In this document: positions 25,210-34,098 of the stretch, one piece after another
Layout of the letters: each line of letters starts with the position of its first letter
Numbering within the stretch: position 1 is the stretch's first letter
NCBI GenBank assembly: GCA_036389315.1
Contig: DASVQF010000011.1
Span: forward strand, 248,001 to 312,000
Direction of reading: 5' to 3'
Length of the DNA stretch: 64,000 nucleotides
DNA from: DASQYE01 sp036389315
GTDB lineage: Bacteria; Acidobacteriota; Blastocatellia; Pyrinomonadales; Pyrinomonadaceae
Notes under the pieces: model-generated
What the model was told of the DNA's origin: nothing
Databases searched by the model: none
What the model saw: only the letters and a program-made list of their open reading frames with translations
Translations under genes and position numbers: made by a program

Positions 25210-26112
25210 ATGCAAACATCCAGGCACAGCATTAGAGCTTTAGGGGGACGCTCTGCCCGTGTCGCCTTCGCCGTGGCGCTTCTGGTCTGCGCGTGCGCCT
25301 GCGCGGGGACGCCCGCGCCCGACCCGAATCGCCCGACCGCGAGCAAGCCCGTCTATCCGACGCTCGCCGAGACGACCGAGCGGCGGCAGGTTGCGCTCGC
25401 CGCCTGGGCCAACATGACGCGCGCGCAAGGGATAGCGAATGCGCCCGAGCCTGAGCTTCAACCCATCACGCTGACGCTGAAGAGCATCCCGCCGCTGACC
25501 CCGCCGCTGTATCTTCCGAAAGTGGGCACGGCCGAGACTATGACAGAGGAGGAGACGCGCGAAGCCCTGCGCCGCTTCATCTTGGGCCAACGGACGCTGA
25601 TTGGGGCCGACCAGAAAGAGCTGTCGCTGGTGCTGCGCACAGACCTGGCCGACGGGACAAAGAAGGCGCGTTACGAACAGCATCCCTTTCGTTATCCGTT
25701 GCGCGGAGGCTACGGGCAACTGGAGATCACCTTCGCGCCAGACCGTCGAGTCTTGCAGCTCAATAGCACCTGTATCCCGGAAGTCGAACAGTTGCAGAAG
25801 ACGCTCGCCGGTATCACCACAGCCCTGACGGCCGAGCAGGTGGCCGCAAACCTGCGCGCCCGCACCTTCACCTACACGGACGCGCAGGGCTCACAGCAAA
25901 CCTACACGGTCGCAAGCGGCGACGAGATAAACGTGCGCGAGCTGGTCATCTACCCGCTCAGGAGCGAGAGCGAGCCCGATGCTTTAGAGCTTCACCTGGC
26001 CTGGGAGATAACGGTCGGCCGAAGGCCCGGCGCGCTCCTCGTCTACATGGACGCCGCGACCAATAAAATCATCGCCGCCGCCCCTTCATCCGCCCTTTCA
26101 AATGCCATCTGA
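25210..26112 (+). CDS. Lipoprotein with FTP/PepSY-like domain
   Basis: The 300-residue product has a lipoprotein signal sequence (VAFAVALLVCACACAG) with a lipobox-like Cys near residue 30 and a Pro/Thr linker after it. The remainder resembles the FTP/PepSY propeptide region of thermolysin-like proteases. Short strand-helix units appear as RRFILGQRTLIGADQKELSLVLR and GGYGQLEITFAPDRRVLQLNS, and a closing LHLAWEITVGRRPGALLVYMDAATNKII matches the family ending. No peptidase domain follows, so it is a stand-alone propeptide-like protein, perhaps a protease inhibitor or periplasmic binding protein. A promoter is visible upstream. Confidence 0.75.
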   Translation: MQTSRHSIRALGGRSARVAFAVALLVCACACAGTPAPDPNRPTASKPVYPTLAETTERRQVALAAWANMTRAQGIANAPEPELQPITLTLKSIPPLTPPLYLPKVGTAETMTEEETREALRRFILGQRTLIGADQKELSLVLRTDLADGTKKARYEQHPFRYPLRGGYGQLEITFAPDRRVLQLNSTCIPEVEQLQKTLAGITTALTAEQVAANLRARTFTYTDAQGSQQTYTVASGDEINVRELVIYPLRSESEPDALELHLAWEITVGRRPGALLVYMDAATNKIIAAAPSSALSNAI

Positions 26113-26205
26113 AATTCTCAGCAGCATCTACGCACTTGACCGGATGGCCCTCACGGCGGCATTCTATTCCACAGATATTTACATTTTTACGGAGCACCCT
26201 TTCAC

Positions 26206-26949
26206 ATGAACTTTGATCCGACGAACAATATTTCGTGGCAGTTCGGTCATCGTGGCAGAGTCGCAGTATTCATTGACGGGAACAACCTTTTTCACGCAGC
26301 GCGGTTTCACAACATAGACATTGATTACAACAAGCTGTTGCGCGTCCTGCTCGGCGACGGCCGGCTGCTGCGGGCCTTTTTCTACACGGGCGTGGACGTA
26401 GGGGCGGAGCGCCAGCAGGGCTTCCTGCTCTGGATGCGCCGCAACGGATTCCGCGTCGTCCAGAAAGAACTGAAGACTTTCTATGACGGCACGCGCAAGG
26501 CCAACCTCGATGTCGAGATTGCCGTTGATATGCTCTCGTTGGCCGGGCGCTACGACACGGCCGTCCTAGTCTCCGGCGACGAGGACTTTGTCTACGCGGT
26601 CAACGCCGTCGCCTACAAAGGCTGTCGCGTAGAGGTCGCGGGCTTTCGCTCGAACACCGCGCCGAAGCTCATTGACGTGGCCGATTACTTCATAGACCTC
26701 GGCGAGATCGCCGACAAGGTGCGCAAAGAGTTCCCGCACGGCGTACGCTATGACGAGCGCGAGCTGCACGAAGGCACGCACGGCGACTCGTCTTACCTGC
26801 CATCTTCCGTCGAACAGTCACCCGATGGCCACACGCGCGACGGCTTCAGCCGCACGACCACCCGCGTCGTCATCGAAGCCAACATAGATGAAGAAGAAGA
26901 GCAGTTTGAATCGCCATCGGAATTCATACGCATCACGGACGAGCATTGA
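26206..26949 (+). CDS. NYN-domain (LabA/DUF88-like) putative ribonuclease
   Basis: The 247 residues carry a PIN-like NYN fold. VAVFIDGNNLFHAARF provides the first acidic site. KANLDVEIAVDMLSLAGRYDTAVLVSGDEDFVYAVNAV provides the remaining Asp cluster (VEIAVDM and SGDEDF). NYN proteins are metal-dependent nucleases thought to process RNA. The last 70 residues are acidic and poorly conserved. It is followed by a family D hairpin and a DUF2203 gene on the same strand. Catalytic acids look intact, but the substrate is unknown. Confidence 0.88.
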   Translation: MNFDPTNNISWQFGHRGRVAVFIDGNNLFHAARFHNIDIDYNKLLRVLLGDGRLLRAFFYTGVDVGAERQQGFLLWMRRNGFRVVQKELKTFYDGTRKANLDVEIAVDMLSLAGRYDTAVLVSGDEDFVYAVNAVAYKGCRVEVAGFRSNTAPKLIDVADYFIDLGEIADKVRKEFPHGVRYDERELHEGTHGDSSYLPSSVEQSPDGHTRDGFSRTTTRVVIEANIDEEEEQFESPSEFIRITDEH

Positions 26950-26954
26950 AAATT

Positions 26955-27007
26955 AGCAGTCAGCCATCAGCTTTCAGCCGTCAGCTCAGAGCTGACGGCT
27001 GATCGCT
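26955..27007. repeat. TCAGC heptad hairpin, copy 1 (family D)
   Basis: Directly after the NYN gene, TCAGC-containing units recur every 7 nt: GTCAGCC, ATCAGCT, TTCAGCC, GTCAGCT. The core AGCCGTCAGC (26976-26985) pairs perfectly with GCTGACGGCT (26991-27000) across a 5-nt loop. It may act as a terminator-like stem, though no T tract follows. Confidence 0.75.
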
Positions 27008-27012
27008 CTCTT

Positions 27013-27390
27013 ATGAGAATCTTCAGCGTCGAAGAGGCTAACGCGTTGCTGCCGACCGTGCGCCCTATGCTTGAAGTCATCCAGCGCGCGCACGGTCGGT
27101 TACTCGCGTTCCAGGAAGCCGCCAAGCACGCCGCACAGGGTGCAGAGCAGGGCGGCGGAGGCATGCCCGGCGGTTCGAAATACGTCTCGCTCCTGATAGA
27201 GCTGGCGACGCGCACGAACGAGCTGGACGAGCTGGGCGTGCAGCTCAAGGATTACGCGCGCGGCCTCATTGATTTCCCTTCCCTGCGCGACGGGCGCGTC
27301 GTACTGCTCTGCTGGCAACTGGGCGAAGGCGACCGGCTCGAATGGTGGCATGATACGGAAGCCGGGTTCGCCGGCAGGCAACCGCTCTAG
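27013..27390 (+). CDS. DUF2203 family protein
   Basis: The 125-residue protein begins RIFSVEEANALLPTVRPML. It contains LATRTNELDELGVQLKDYARGLIDFPSLRDGRVVLLCWQLGEG and ends with LEWWHDTEAGFAGRQPL. This is the complete DUF2203 pattern: helical N-terminus, then RGLVDFP-type core, then CW and W-H residues. A Gly-rich loop (GGGGMPGG) sits in the middle. The family's function is unknown. It follows the NYN gene after a hairpin repeat. Confidence 0.85.
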   Translation: MRIFSVEEANALLPTVRPMLEVIQRAHGRLLAFQEAAKHAAQGAEQGGGGMPGGSKYVSLLIELATRTNELDELGVQLKDYARGLIDFPSLRDGRVVLLCWQLGEGDRLEWWHDTEAGFAGRQPL

Positions 27391-27648
27391 TCGGCTAACG
27401 TTAAAGCTCGCCGAGACGGATGCCTGAGCCTGCCTTTTCTTCCTCTTATTGCTACAGATTTCTCACACTATATTGTAGCTCCGCACGGCTCAAATACTGT
27501 GTCTAGTATATTTTCTGGTTGACGGCTTAAAGTAGCTTCTGATAGTATCCGCCGCGACTCCACACGGGGCCTAGAGTTAGCGGCTACGGACGCTCGCGGG
27601 CCCAAAGATGCAAATTTGAATCGTTTTTAATCGGAGGCAGCCTTCGCT

Positions 27649-28884
27649 ATGCAGTGTCCCTCATGCCGCGCGGTTTACTCTAACGGCTTAGAGATATGCC
27701 CACGGTGCAAGACCCCTGCGCCGACAAGCTCTCAGGGGCGCGAAACTGAGCCCACGGGCTCGCGGCAGGAAGAAGAGAAAGGTTTCGCGGCCGACACCGT
27801 AGTGGCCGAAGAAGCCCTCGGCGACGCTGCGGCGGTCGAGGCGGCCGCGCCCGTCGTCTCGACGCTGATAGAGTTTCCGGGCGCGGGCCGTTCGGCTCGT
27901 CCGCAGTGGCGCAAGCAGTTGAGCGAGCGCGTCCGCGAGATTCAGGAACGTCGTGCGCGTGAAGCCGAAGAAGCCGCGCGTCGTCCACAGCCTGAGCCTT
28001 CCACGGAAGCCGCAGCGCCGCAATTGGGTCTCGTGCCTCAGCCGGATGCTCCGCAGATCAACCCGCTCGTGGCGGCGGCCCTGCGTCGCATAGAGCGCGC
28101 GCGCCAGTCTTATCCCCCGCCTGCGTCGCGTACGCGCGGAGGAGGAGGCGCGGCGACCGCGGTCGCGCGCGTAGTCGAGGACGAGTACCAGCCGGAGTCC
28201 AAGCCCGCGCCTGAGCAGGGGCAGGCCACCATGCCTGCGCTGAAGCCTGAGAAAGCGCCGAGCGAAAAGAGTGCGGAAGAGGCTGCGCGTGAGCGCGGGC
28301 TCGTTGTCGTCCCTTCGGTTCCGCCGCCCGTTGCGAGCACAGCGGCAGAAGCCTTGGGCCAAAATGAAAAGCCACTGCCTGCGCGACGCGCCGCCGAGCA
28401 GGTCTTTGACGACACGGAGCTTGAAACTCTTGAGGCGCAATCAACGGCGGCGCTTCCCGGCGTTGAGCCTTACGATGATCGCGCTCCGCTGCACAAGCGC
28501 CTGGCGGCCGGGATCATAGACCTCCTGGTCATCCTGTTCGCCTCCTCTCCTTTTGCCGCGATTATCGAATTGACGAACGGCAACTGGGCGGACATGCGCG
28601 TCGCCAGCTCTATGGGAGGCATACTGCTGGTCGTCATGTTTCTCTATTTGACGGCCTCGACGGCTCTTTCGGGTCGCACCTGGGGCATGTCGCTCGTCGG
28701 CGTGCGCCCCGTGGATGCCGCGACGGGGCTTCCGCCGACGACCAGGCAATCTGTAGCGCGCGCCATCTTCTTCATGCTCTCGCTGGCGACGGCGGGCCTG
28801 GGCCTGCTCTATGCGCTCTTCGACGCCGAGGGGCGCGCGGCGCACGATCATTTTTCCGGCACGGTCGTCGTGCGCGAAAGCTAG
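27649..28884 (+). CDS. RDD-family membrane protein with N-terminal zinc ribbon
   Basis: Residues 1-22 form a zinc ribbon (CPSCRAVYSNGLEICPRC). A 240-residue low-complexity, charged region with Pro/Ala/Glu runs follows. The C-terminal 130 residues are an RDD domain: APLHKRLAAGIIDLLVILF (Arg and Asp in the first helix), a second helix LLVVMFLYLTAS, RTWGMSLVGVRPVD, and a third helix FFMLSLATAGLGLLYAL. It ends in HDHFSGTVVV, the usual RDD ending. RDD proteins are membrane transport or assembly factors of uncertain function. A long hairpin (family C) begins right after its stop codon. Confidence 0.88.
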   Translation: MQCPSCRAVYSNGLEICPRCKTPAPTSSQGRETEPTGSRQEEEKGFAADTVVAEEALGDAAAVEAAAPVVSTLIEFPGAGRSARPQWRKQLSERVREIQERRAREAEEAARRPQPEPSTEAAAPQLGLVPQPDAPQINPLVAAALRRIERARQSYPPPASRTRGGGGAATAVARVVEDEYQPESKPAPEQGQATMPALKPEKAPSEKSAEEAARERGLVVVPSVPPPVASTAAEALGQNEKPLPARRAAEQVFDDTELETLEAQSTAALPGVEPYDDRAPLHKRLAAGIIDLLVILFASSPFAAIIELTNGNWADMRVASSMGGILLVVMFLYLTASTALSGRTWGMSLVGVRPVDAATGLPPTTRQSVARAIFFMLSLATAGLGLLYALFDAEGRAAHDHFSGTVVVRES

Positions 28885-28984
28885 AGGAAGGCGAAAGAGA
28901 AAAGGTAAAAGTAGAAAGCGGAGGACGAAAGGCATGCTTTTCCGTTCTCCGCTTTTGCCTTTTACCTTTTCTCTTTTTCCTTTA
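28885..28984. repeat. Purine heptad hairpin (family C)
   Basis: Immediately after the RDD stop, purine-rich units recur every 7 nt (AGAGAAA, AGGTAAA, AGTAGAA, AGCGGAG). They are mirrored as a reverse complement up to 28984, giving arms of about 45 bp around GCATGC with scattered mismatches. The transcript would form a long hairpin ending in a pyrimidine-rich strand, so it may also stop transcription. Confidence 0.8.
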
Positions 28985-29001
28985 GATTTGCCTGAGCAAT
29001 C

Positions 29002-30462
29002 GTGGATGAGCAAACCCTCAATCGTATCGTCGGCGAGATCAAGCCGCTGCTTGAAGGCCGTGCTCTTGGCAAGGTCTTTCAGCTCTCGCGCGTGGCTGTG
29101 GCGATAGACTTTCGGACGGGCGACGGCCGTTACCTGTTCCTGAGCGTAGAGCCGGCAGCGCCGCGCCTCTACCTGATCGCTCGCCGGGCGCGCGACCTGG
29201 AAAAAGAGTCGCTGGGCCCATCGCACTTCATCTACGCTCTGCGCAAACACCTGGGCGGCGGCAGGCTGCTCTGTGTGACGAAGGACGAGGGCGAGCGTAT
29301 TGTGCGCTTCTCCTTCGAGGTGGCGGACGCCCTGGGAGCCGAGCACAACCGCTCTCTCATAGCGCAACTGACGGGGCGTACGGCGAACCTGCTGCTCCTG
29401 GATGAAGAGGGCCGCATCCTTGATACGCTGCGCCCGCCGCATGGCGAAGGGCAGGAGGTGGGCGACCGCTACGAGCCGCCGCCTGCGGTTGAAGCGAACA
29501 GGGGAAGCGCCCGCGCGCAACCGCTGCTCTCTCAAGCCGGGTTCTCTTCCCTGTCGGAAGCGGCGGACGAATACTATCGCGGGCTCGAAGCGAAACGCGC
29601 TTTCGAGTCAAGCGCCTCGGCCGCGCGCGCTCGCCTGCGTAAATCAATCGCGCAGCGGCGCAAGCTTCAAGCTCGTTTGATGAGCGACCTCGCGGCGCAC
29701 GGCGATGCAGACGAGCACAGAAGAGTCGGGGAGCTTCTGCTCGCCAACATCGGGAGCGCCGAGCGGCGCGGGCAGAGGGTTATGTTGACCGACTACTATG
29801 CTGAAGGTGCTCCGCGCATAGAGCTTGAGGTTGACGAGCAGAGCACGCTGCAAGAGGAGGCGGCTCGCCGTTTCGCTCGCTACACGAAGGCGCGGCGCGC
29901 TGCGCAGGAGATCAAGCAGAGGCTCGCGTCGCTGGAAGCTGAGCTTGGCTTGCTCGAAGCGCGGGCGAGCGAGTTGGAGGGCATCATCTCTGCCGGAGAC
30001 GGCGAGGCGCTCGCCGTCTTTGAGGGTGAGGACGCGGGGCGGCAGAAGGCTCCGCGCTCGGCTGCTGCCTCGAAGAAGACTGCGGAGAGTGTGGCGGGCG
30101 CGCGACGTTATCGCTCCTCGGACGGCTACGAGATACTTGTGGGGCGCACTTCGCGCGACAACGACCAGCTCACGTTTCGCGTCGCGCGTCCCTCAGACCT
30201 GTGGCTGCACGCGGCCGACTATCCGGGCTCGCACGTCGTCGTCCGTAACCCGACGCGCAAGGAGATACCGCACCGCACCATCATCGAAGCGGCGCAACTG
30301 GCGGCCAACTTCAGCCAGGCCAGGCGTGACGCGAAGGTTAACGTGCACTACACGCAGCGCAAATTTCTCACCAAGCCTAAGGGGGCCCAACCCGGCCTCG
30401 TTCGCATGTCCAGCTTCCGCACGCTCACCGTCGAGCCGCGCGAAGCTTTAGAGCGTATCTGA
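29002..30462 (+). CDS. rqcH: NFACT protein, RqcH-like ribosome quality control factor
   Basis: RqcH binds stalled 50S subunits and adds Ala tails to nascent chains. The NFACT-N part opens with DEQTLNRIVGEIKPLLEGRALGKVFQLSRV and contains the ALRKHLGGGRLL motif. The family's Asp-Arg pair in LDRI is Glu-Arg here (EGERIV). A coiled-coil follows at about 200-340, then NFACT-R with SSDGYEILVGRTSRDNDQLTFRVA, SDLWLHAADYPGSHVVVRNP and KFLTKPKGAQPGLV. The start is GTG 29002, since no in-frame ATG lies nearby. At 486 residues it is shorter than Bacillus RqcH, mainly from a reduced middle. Confidence 0.88.
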   Translation: MDEQTLNRIVGEIKPLLEGRALGKVFQLSRVAVAIDFRTGDGRYLFLSVEPAAPRLYLIARRARDLEKESLGPSHFIYALRKHLGGGRLLCVTKDEGERIVRFSFEVADALGAEHNRSLIAQLTGRTANLLLLDEEGRILDTLRPPHGEGQEVGDRYEPPPAVEANRGSARAQPLLSQAGFSSLSEAADEYYRGLEAKRAFESSASAARARLRKSIAQRRKLQARLMSDLAAHGDADEHRRVGELLLANIGSAERRGQRVMLTDYYAEGAPRIELEVDEQSTLQEEAARRFARYTKARRAAQEIKQRLASLEAELGLLEARASELEGIISAGDGEALAVFEGEDAGRQKAPRSAAASKKTAESVAGARRYRSSDGYEILVGRTSRDNDQLTFRVARPSDLWLHAADYPGSHVVVRNPTRKEIPHRTIIEAAQLAANFSQARRDAKVNVHYTQRKFLTKPKGAQPGLVRMSSFRTLTVEPREALERI

Positions 30463-30571
30463 CCTGGCTCTTAAAGCGGCCCATCAAAATAGCAAGCTTC
30501 ACAGCACACTTTCGTCATAGGCCCAAAGTAGAATTTTACAAGTAACCGAAACGAGGAAACATTAGCGATAG

Positions 30572-31756
30572 ATGAGCACCAATTTCGTTCAACCTTTGGA
30601 AGAGATGGCGGCCAGTGTCCTTGATCGCGTGGCAGACCTGTTCGTGGGCGAGGCTTCGACTTTGCGCGACGGGACTGAGCACAGGCAGGTCGAGCTGCCG
30701 CGCGACCTCTACGCGCACGCTGTCGCGCAGACAGAGTGGTGGTACTACACCGGGCACATGCGGACTGCTGCGGGCCGCCGCTTCGGCTTCGAGCTGGTCT
30801 TCTTCAAACGGCGCACAGACCTCGACCGCTTCGGCATAATCCCTTTGCGCCTCATAGCCAATCCGCTCTACCTCGCGCACTTTGCCGTCACGGATGAAGC
30901 GCGCGCGTCGTTTCGCTACGAGCATCGAAAGAGCGCGGCCAGGCCCTTCGATCTCCCGGCGGCGGCGAGCGAGGAGCGTTATTACCTGCGGCTCGGCAAC
31001 TGGTCTGTGCGTGAATCGGAGGGCGCGCACACCTTGCGCGCGACGCTCGGCGACGACCTCATTTTTGAAGCGACGCTCAGGAACAAGAAGCCGCACGTCC
31101 TGAACGGGCACGCCGGAGTCGGTGTGAGCTTCAAGGACGAGGGAGAGGCTTCGCGCTACTTTTCGCTGACGCGAATGGAGGCCGAAGGGTTGATTACCTG
31201 GCACGGCGAGACCGAAAACTTCACGGGCTCGGCGTGGATGGACAGGGAGTTCGGCACTTGGCGCACGACCGAGAACCAGAAGGGCTGGGACTGGTTCAGC
31301 GTACAGCTTGAGACGGGCGCTGAAGTGATGGTCTATCACCTGCGCAACACTGCCGGCGAGCCGTCTCCCTTTTCCAGCGGGACGTACGTTGACGCAGGGG
31401 GCAACTGGACGCACCTCGCGCGCGAGGATTTCCGGCTCGAAGCACTCGCGCATTGGACTAGCCCGCACACTGGCGCGCGTTATCCGAGCCGCTGGCGACT
31501 CGTCGTGCCGCGCTTCGGCGTCGAGGTCGAAGTCGTGCCCGTGCTGGCAGACCAGGAGCTTGATACGCGCGGCACGACGATGATCGTCTACTGGGAGGGA
31601 GCGTGCAGAGTGACGGGCCGCCACGCGGGACAGGAGACGGAGGGGCGCGCTTACGTCGAGCTGGTCGGCTATGATCGCTCACACGAGCAGCCGTCGCTGA
31701 GCGCCTTTCTCTTCAGCGGCGCGCTCGAACGGCAGTGGCGAAACATCTTCGGTTGA
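30572..31756 (+). CDS. Lipocalin-like protein, AttH/carotenoid hydratase-type
   Basis: The 394-residue protein matches the AttH/CrtC-like family (COG5621-type predicted hydrolase). It has TEWWYYTGHM near residue 53, FELVFFKRR and PLYLAHFAVTD. Further on are GDDLIFEATLRNKKPHVLNG, FTGSAWMDREFGTW with WDWFSVQLETGAEVMVY, and finally GTTMIVYWEGACRVTG. These are the two lipocalin-like beta-barrels of the family. It lacks the usual signal peptide, so it may be cytoplasmic. CrtC homologues hydrate carotenoids, but no carotenoid genes are nearby. Substrate is unknown. Confidence 0.82.
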   Translation: MSTNFVQPLEEMAASVLDRVADLFVGEASTLRDGTEHRQVELPRDLYAHAVAQTEWWYYTGHMRTAAGRRFGFELVFFKRRTDLDRFGIIPLRLIANPLYLAHFAVTDEARASFRYEHRKSAARPFDLPAAASEERYYLRLGNWSVRESEGAHTLRATLGDDLIFEATLRNKKPHVLNGHAGVGVSFKDEGEASRYFSLTRMEAEGLITWHGETENFTGSAWMDREFGTWRTTENQKGWDWFSVQLETGAEVMVYHLRNTAGEPSPFSSGTYVDAGGNWTHLAREDFRLEALAHWTSPHTGARYPSRWRLVVPRFGVEVEVVPVLADQELDTRGTTMIVYWEGACRVTGRHAGQETEGRAYVELVGYDRSHEQPSLSAFLFSGALERQWRNIFG

Positions 31757-31957
31757 AGAGAGAGGCGGGGAAATTGAGGCTGTAAAATTTTCGCTTCCGA
31801 CGCCGGTCGAATGGATTGTTAGCGAACAGAGCGCGCCGAGGCAGGCCAGTATTTACGGCCCTATCGAGATGGTACGGTGCTTGCTAATCAGAGGCTTTGA
31901 ACTCTCTCGCAGTCGCTTAAACTTCATCCGAGTAGGAGAAAGAGGAGATAGAAGGCT

Positions 31958-32443
31958 ATGGGACTTTTTGACAAAATGTTCGGACGCGGCGCTACGGAGG
32001 CGCAGCAGCAACCCAACGCGCAACAACGCTTCGACACTCTTAAGAACAAGTACCAGACGGTACTGAACACGGCAGACCAACAGCACATACAGTTCGAGAA
32101 CCTGCATGTCCAGGACGACAAGCTCTACATCAAGGGCGTCGCACCCTCCGAGGATGCGAAGAACAAGTTCTGGGATCAGATCAAGCTGGTCAGCCCGAAC
32201 ATGGAGGACATCACGGCCGACATTCGCGTTGACGAGAGCCGCGCTCAAGGCGCAAGCGTCGGCGGCGGCACTTCGGGCGGCGAGACCTACACGGTCAAGT
32301 CAGGCGATACGCTCTCCAAGATCAGCAAGCATTACTATGGAGACGCCAACGAGTATATGCGTATCTTCTACGCCAATCGTGACAAGCTCAACGACCCGAA
32401 CATGATTCAGGTGGGCCAACAATTGACCATTCCCAAAGAGTAG
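31958..32443 (+). CDS. BON-LysM potassium-binding-like protein
   Basis: The 161-residue protein has a BON domain (residues 20-95, VLNTADQQHIQFENLHVQDDKLYIKGVA). A C-terminal LysM domain follows (ETYTVKSGDTLSKISKHYYGD to MIQVGQQLTIPK). This is the architecture of Kbp/YgaU, a cytoplasmic K+-binding protein that aids osmotic adaptation. It has no signal peptide, as in Kbp. GGAGATAG precedes the start. It is monocistronic, with a hairpin after the stop. Confidence 0.88.
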   Translation: MGLFDKMFGRGATEAQQQPNAQQRFDTLKNKYQTVLNTADQQHIQFENLHVQDDKLYIKGVAPSEDAKNKFWDQIKLVSPNMEDITADIRVDESRAQGASVGGGTSGGETYTVKSGDTLSKISKHYYGDANEYMRIFYANRDKLNDPNMIQVGQQLTIPKE

Positions 32444-32466
32444 GTTCGTTCCGGGCTCAAACATTA

Positions 32467-32505
32467 AAGCGGCTGTCATCAATCCAATGGCAGCCGCTTC
32501 TTCTT
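32467..32505 (+). terminator. Hairpin terminator after the BON-LysM gene
   Basis: AAGCGGCTG (32467-32475) pairs with CAGCCGCTT (32491-32499), and the stem is followed by a pyrimidine-rich tail (CTTCTTGC). The T tract is weak. Confidence 0.6.
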
Positions 32506-32540
32506 GCATTTCTCGCCTCGTCGCGGGGAAAATAGCGCAC

Positions 32541-33854
32541 ATGAGTTCACCGAAAGAGACACAAGCCAGTCGCTCCGAAGAACTGTTCGCGCGCGCCGTC
32601 GAGCTGATGCCGGGCGGAGTCAACTCGCCCGTGCGCGCCTTTCGCGGCGTCGGCGGCACTCCGCGCTTTATCAGCAGCGCGCGTGGCGCTACGGTGACGG
32701 ACGTAGACGGCCGCACCTACATAGACTACGTGGGCTCCTGGGGGCCGATGATCCTGGGCCATGCAGACCCGGAAGTCGTAGATGCTTTGCATGACGCTCT
32801 GGCGCGCGGCACGAGCTACGGCGCACCGACCGAGCTGGAAGTTTTGGTCGCGGAAGAGATCACGAGCGCAGTGCCTTCTATAGAGATGGTGCGGATGGTC
32901 AACAGCGGGACGGAAGCTACGATGTCAGCCATCCGCCTGGCGCGCGGCGTGACGGGACGCACCAAGCTCATCAAGTTCGAGGGCTGCTATCACGGCCACG
33001 GCGACAGCCTCCTGGTCAAAGCCGGGTCGGGCGTAGCCACTCTCGGCTTGCCGGATAGTCCGGGCGTGCCGCGCCAGCTCGCGGCAGATACTTTGACCGT
33101 TCCCTATAACGACGCGGCGGCGCTCGCACAGGTCTTCGACGAGCACACAGACATAGCGGCCGTCATCATCGAGCCGGTCGTGGGCAACATGGGCTGCGTC
33201 GCGCCGAGCGAAGGCTACTTGCAGCAGGTGCGAGAGCTTTCGAGCCGTCACGGCGCGCTCCTGATCTTCGACGAGGTGATGACGGGCTTTCGCGTGGCGC
33301 GCGGCGGGGCGCAGGAGTTGTTCGGCGTGACGGCCGACATCACCACGCTCGGCAAGATCATCGGCGGCGGCCTGCCCGTAGGCGCTTACGGCGCGAGCCG
33401 CGAGATTATGCGCCACGTTGCGCCCGCCGGAAACATCTACCAGGCGGGCACGCTCTCGGGTAATCCCCTGGCGATGACGGCGGGGCTCACGACGCTCAAG
33501 CGGCTGCGTGACCCTGCGGTCTACGAGCGATTGGAGCGGGCGGGCGAGCGTCTCTGCCGTGGGCTCGCGGAGGCTGCGAGCGAGGTCGGCATCAAGACAG
33601 TGACCAACCGCGTCGGCTCTATGTGGACTTCGTTCTTTACCTCTGAGCCTGTGACGGATTGGGCCACGGCTTCACGGAGCGACCGCGCGCTCTATGGAAA
33701 ATACTTTCACGCCATGCTGGCGGAGGGCGTCTACCTCGCGCCCTCGCAGTTTGAAGCCGCCTTCATCAGCGTAGCCCACACGGACGAGCTGCTGGACGAA
33801 ACAGTCTCGGCTGCGCGCCGCAGCATGGCGAGGATGGTGGACGAGAGTTGCTGA
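32541..33854 (+). CDS. hemL: Glutamate-1-semialdehyde 2,1-aminomutase
   Basis: A PLP enzyme that makes 5-aminolevulinate in the C5 heme route. Residues include FARAVELMPGGVNSPVRAF, YIDYVGSWGPMILGHA, MVNSGTEATMSAIRLARG, KFEGCYHGHGDSLL, VIIEPVVGNMGC, LLIFDEVMTGFRV and TTLGKIIGGGLPVGAYGA, which holds the PLP lysine. The start is taken at ATG 32541 (437 residues, normal for the family); the frame is open 18 codons further up. It belongs to the same pathway as hemE-hemH-hemY but lies 24 kb away. Confidence 0.95.
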   Translation: MSSPKETQASRSEELFARAVELMPGGVNSPVRAFRGVGGTPRFISSARGATVTDVDGRTYIDYVGSWGPMILGHADPEVVDALHDALARGTSYGAPTELEVLVAEEITSAVPSIEMVRMVNSGTEATMSAIRLARGVTGRTKLIKFEGCYHGHGDSLLVKAGSGVATLGLPDSPGVPRQLAADTLTVPYNDAAALAQVFDEHTDIAAVIIEPVVGNMGCVAPSEGYLQQVRELSSRHGALLIFDEVMTGFRVARGGAQELFGVTADITTLGKIIGGGLPVGAYGASREIMRHVAPAGNIYQAGTLSGNPLAMTAGLTTLKRLRDPAVYERLERAGERLCRGLAEAASEVGIKTVTNRVGSMWTSFFTSEPVTDWATASRSDRALYGKYFHAMLAEGVYLAPSQFEAAFISVAHTDELLDETVSAARRSMARMVDESC

Positions 33855-33897
33855 AAGAGACTGCCCCGAGGCTGACAAGGAAACTGGCCAACTGACA

Positions 33898-33935
33898 GAT
33901 TTTTGCTGCGTCCGCCGCCGGGCGCAGCAGAAATC
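33898..33935. terminator. Hairpin after hemL
   Basis: A 13-nt arm (33898-33910) pairs with 33923-33935 with one mismatch. It could stop hemL transcription, but it lacks a clear T tract. Confidence 0.4.
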
Positions 33936-34098
33936 TCCCTCCGCATTGAGAGCCGCTTTTCCACGCCCTTCAAACCACGACAGGTATGCTGGCCCAGGCT
34001 GGCACTAGCGTTGCAATCCCTTCACAGCGCAACTGCTCTCAGGCTTGAGCGCCAACACCCGAGACATCACGCAGACATCGAATTTGGAGGGAGATTCC

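Noticed and set aside
28441..29535. Long minus-strand ORF across the RDD-rqcH junction
   Set aside because: Runs antisense to two recognised genes and through the family C hairpin; composition is that of a shadow frame.
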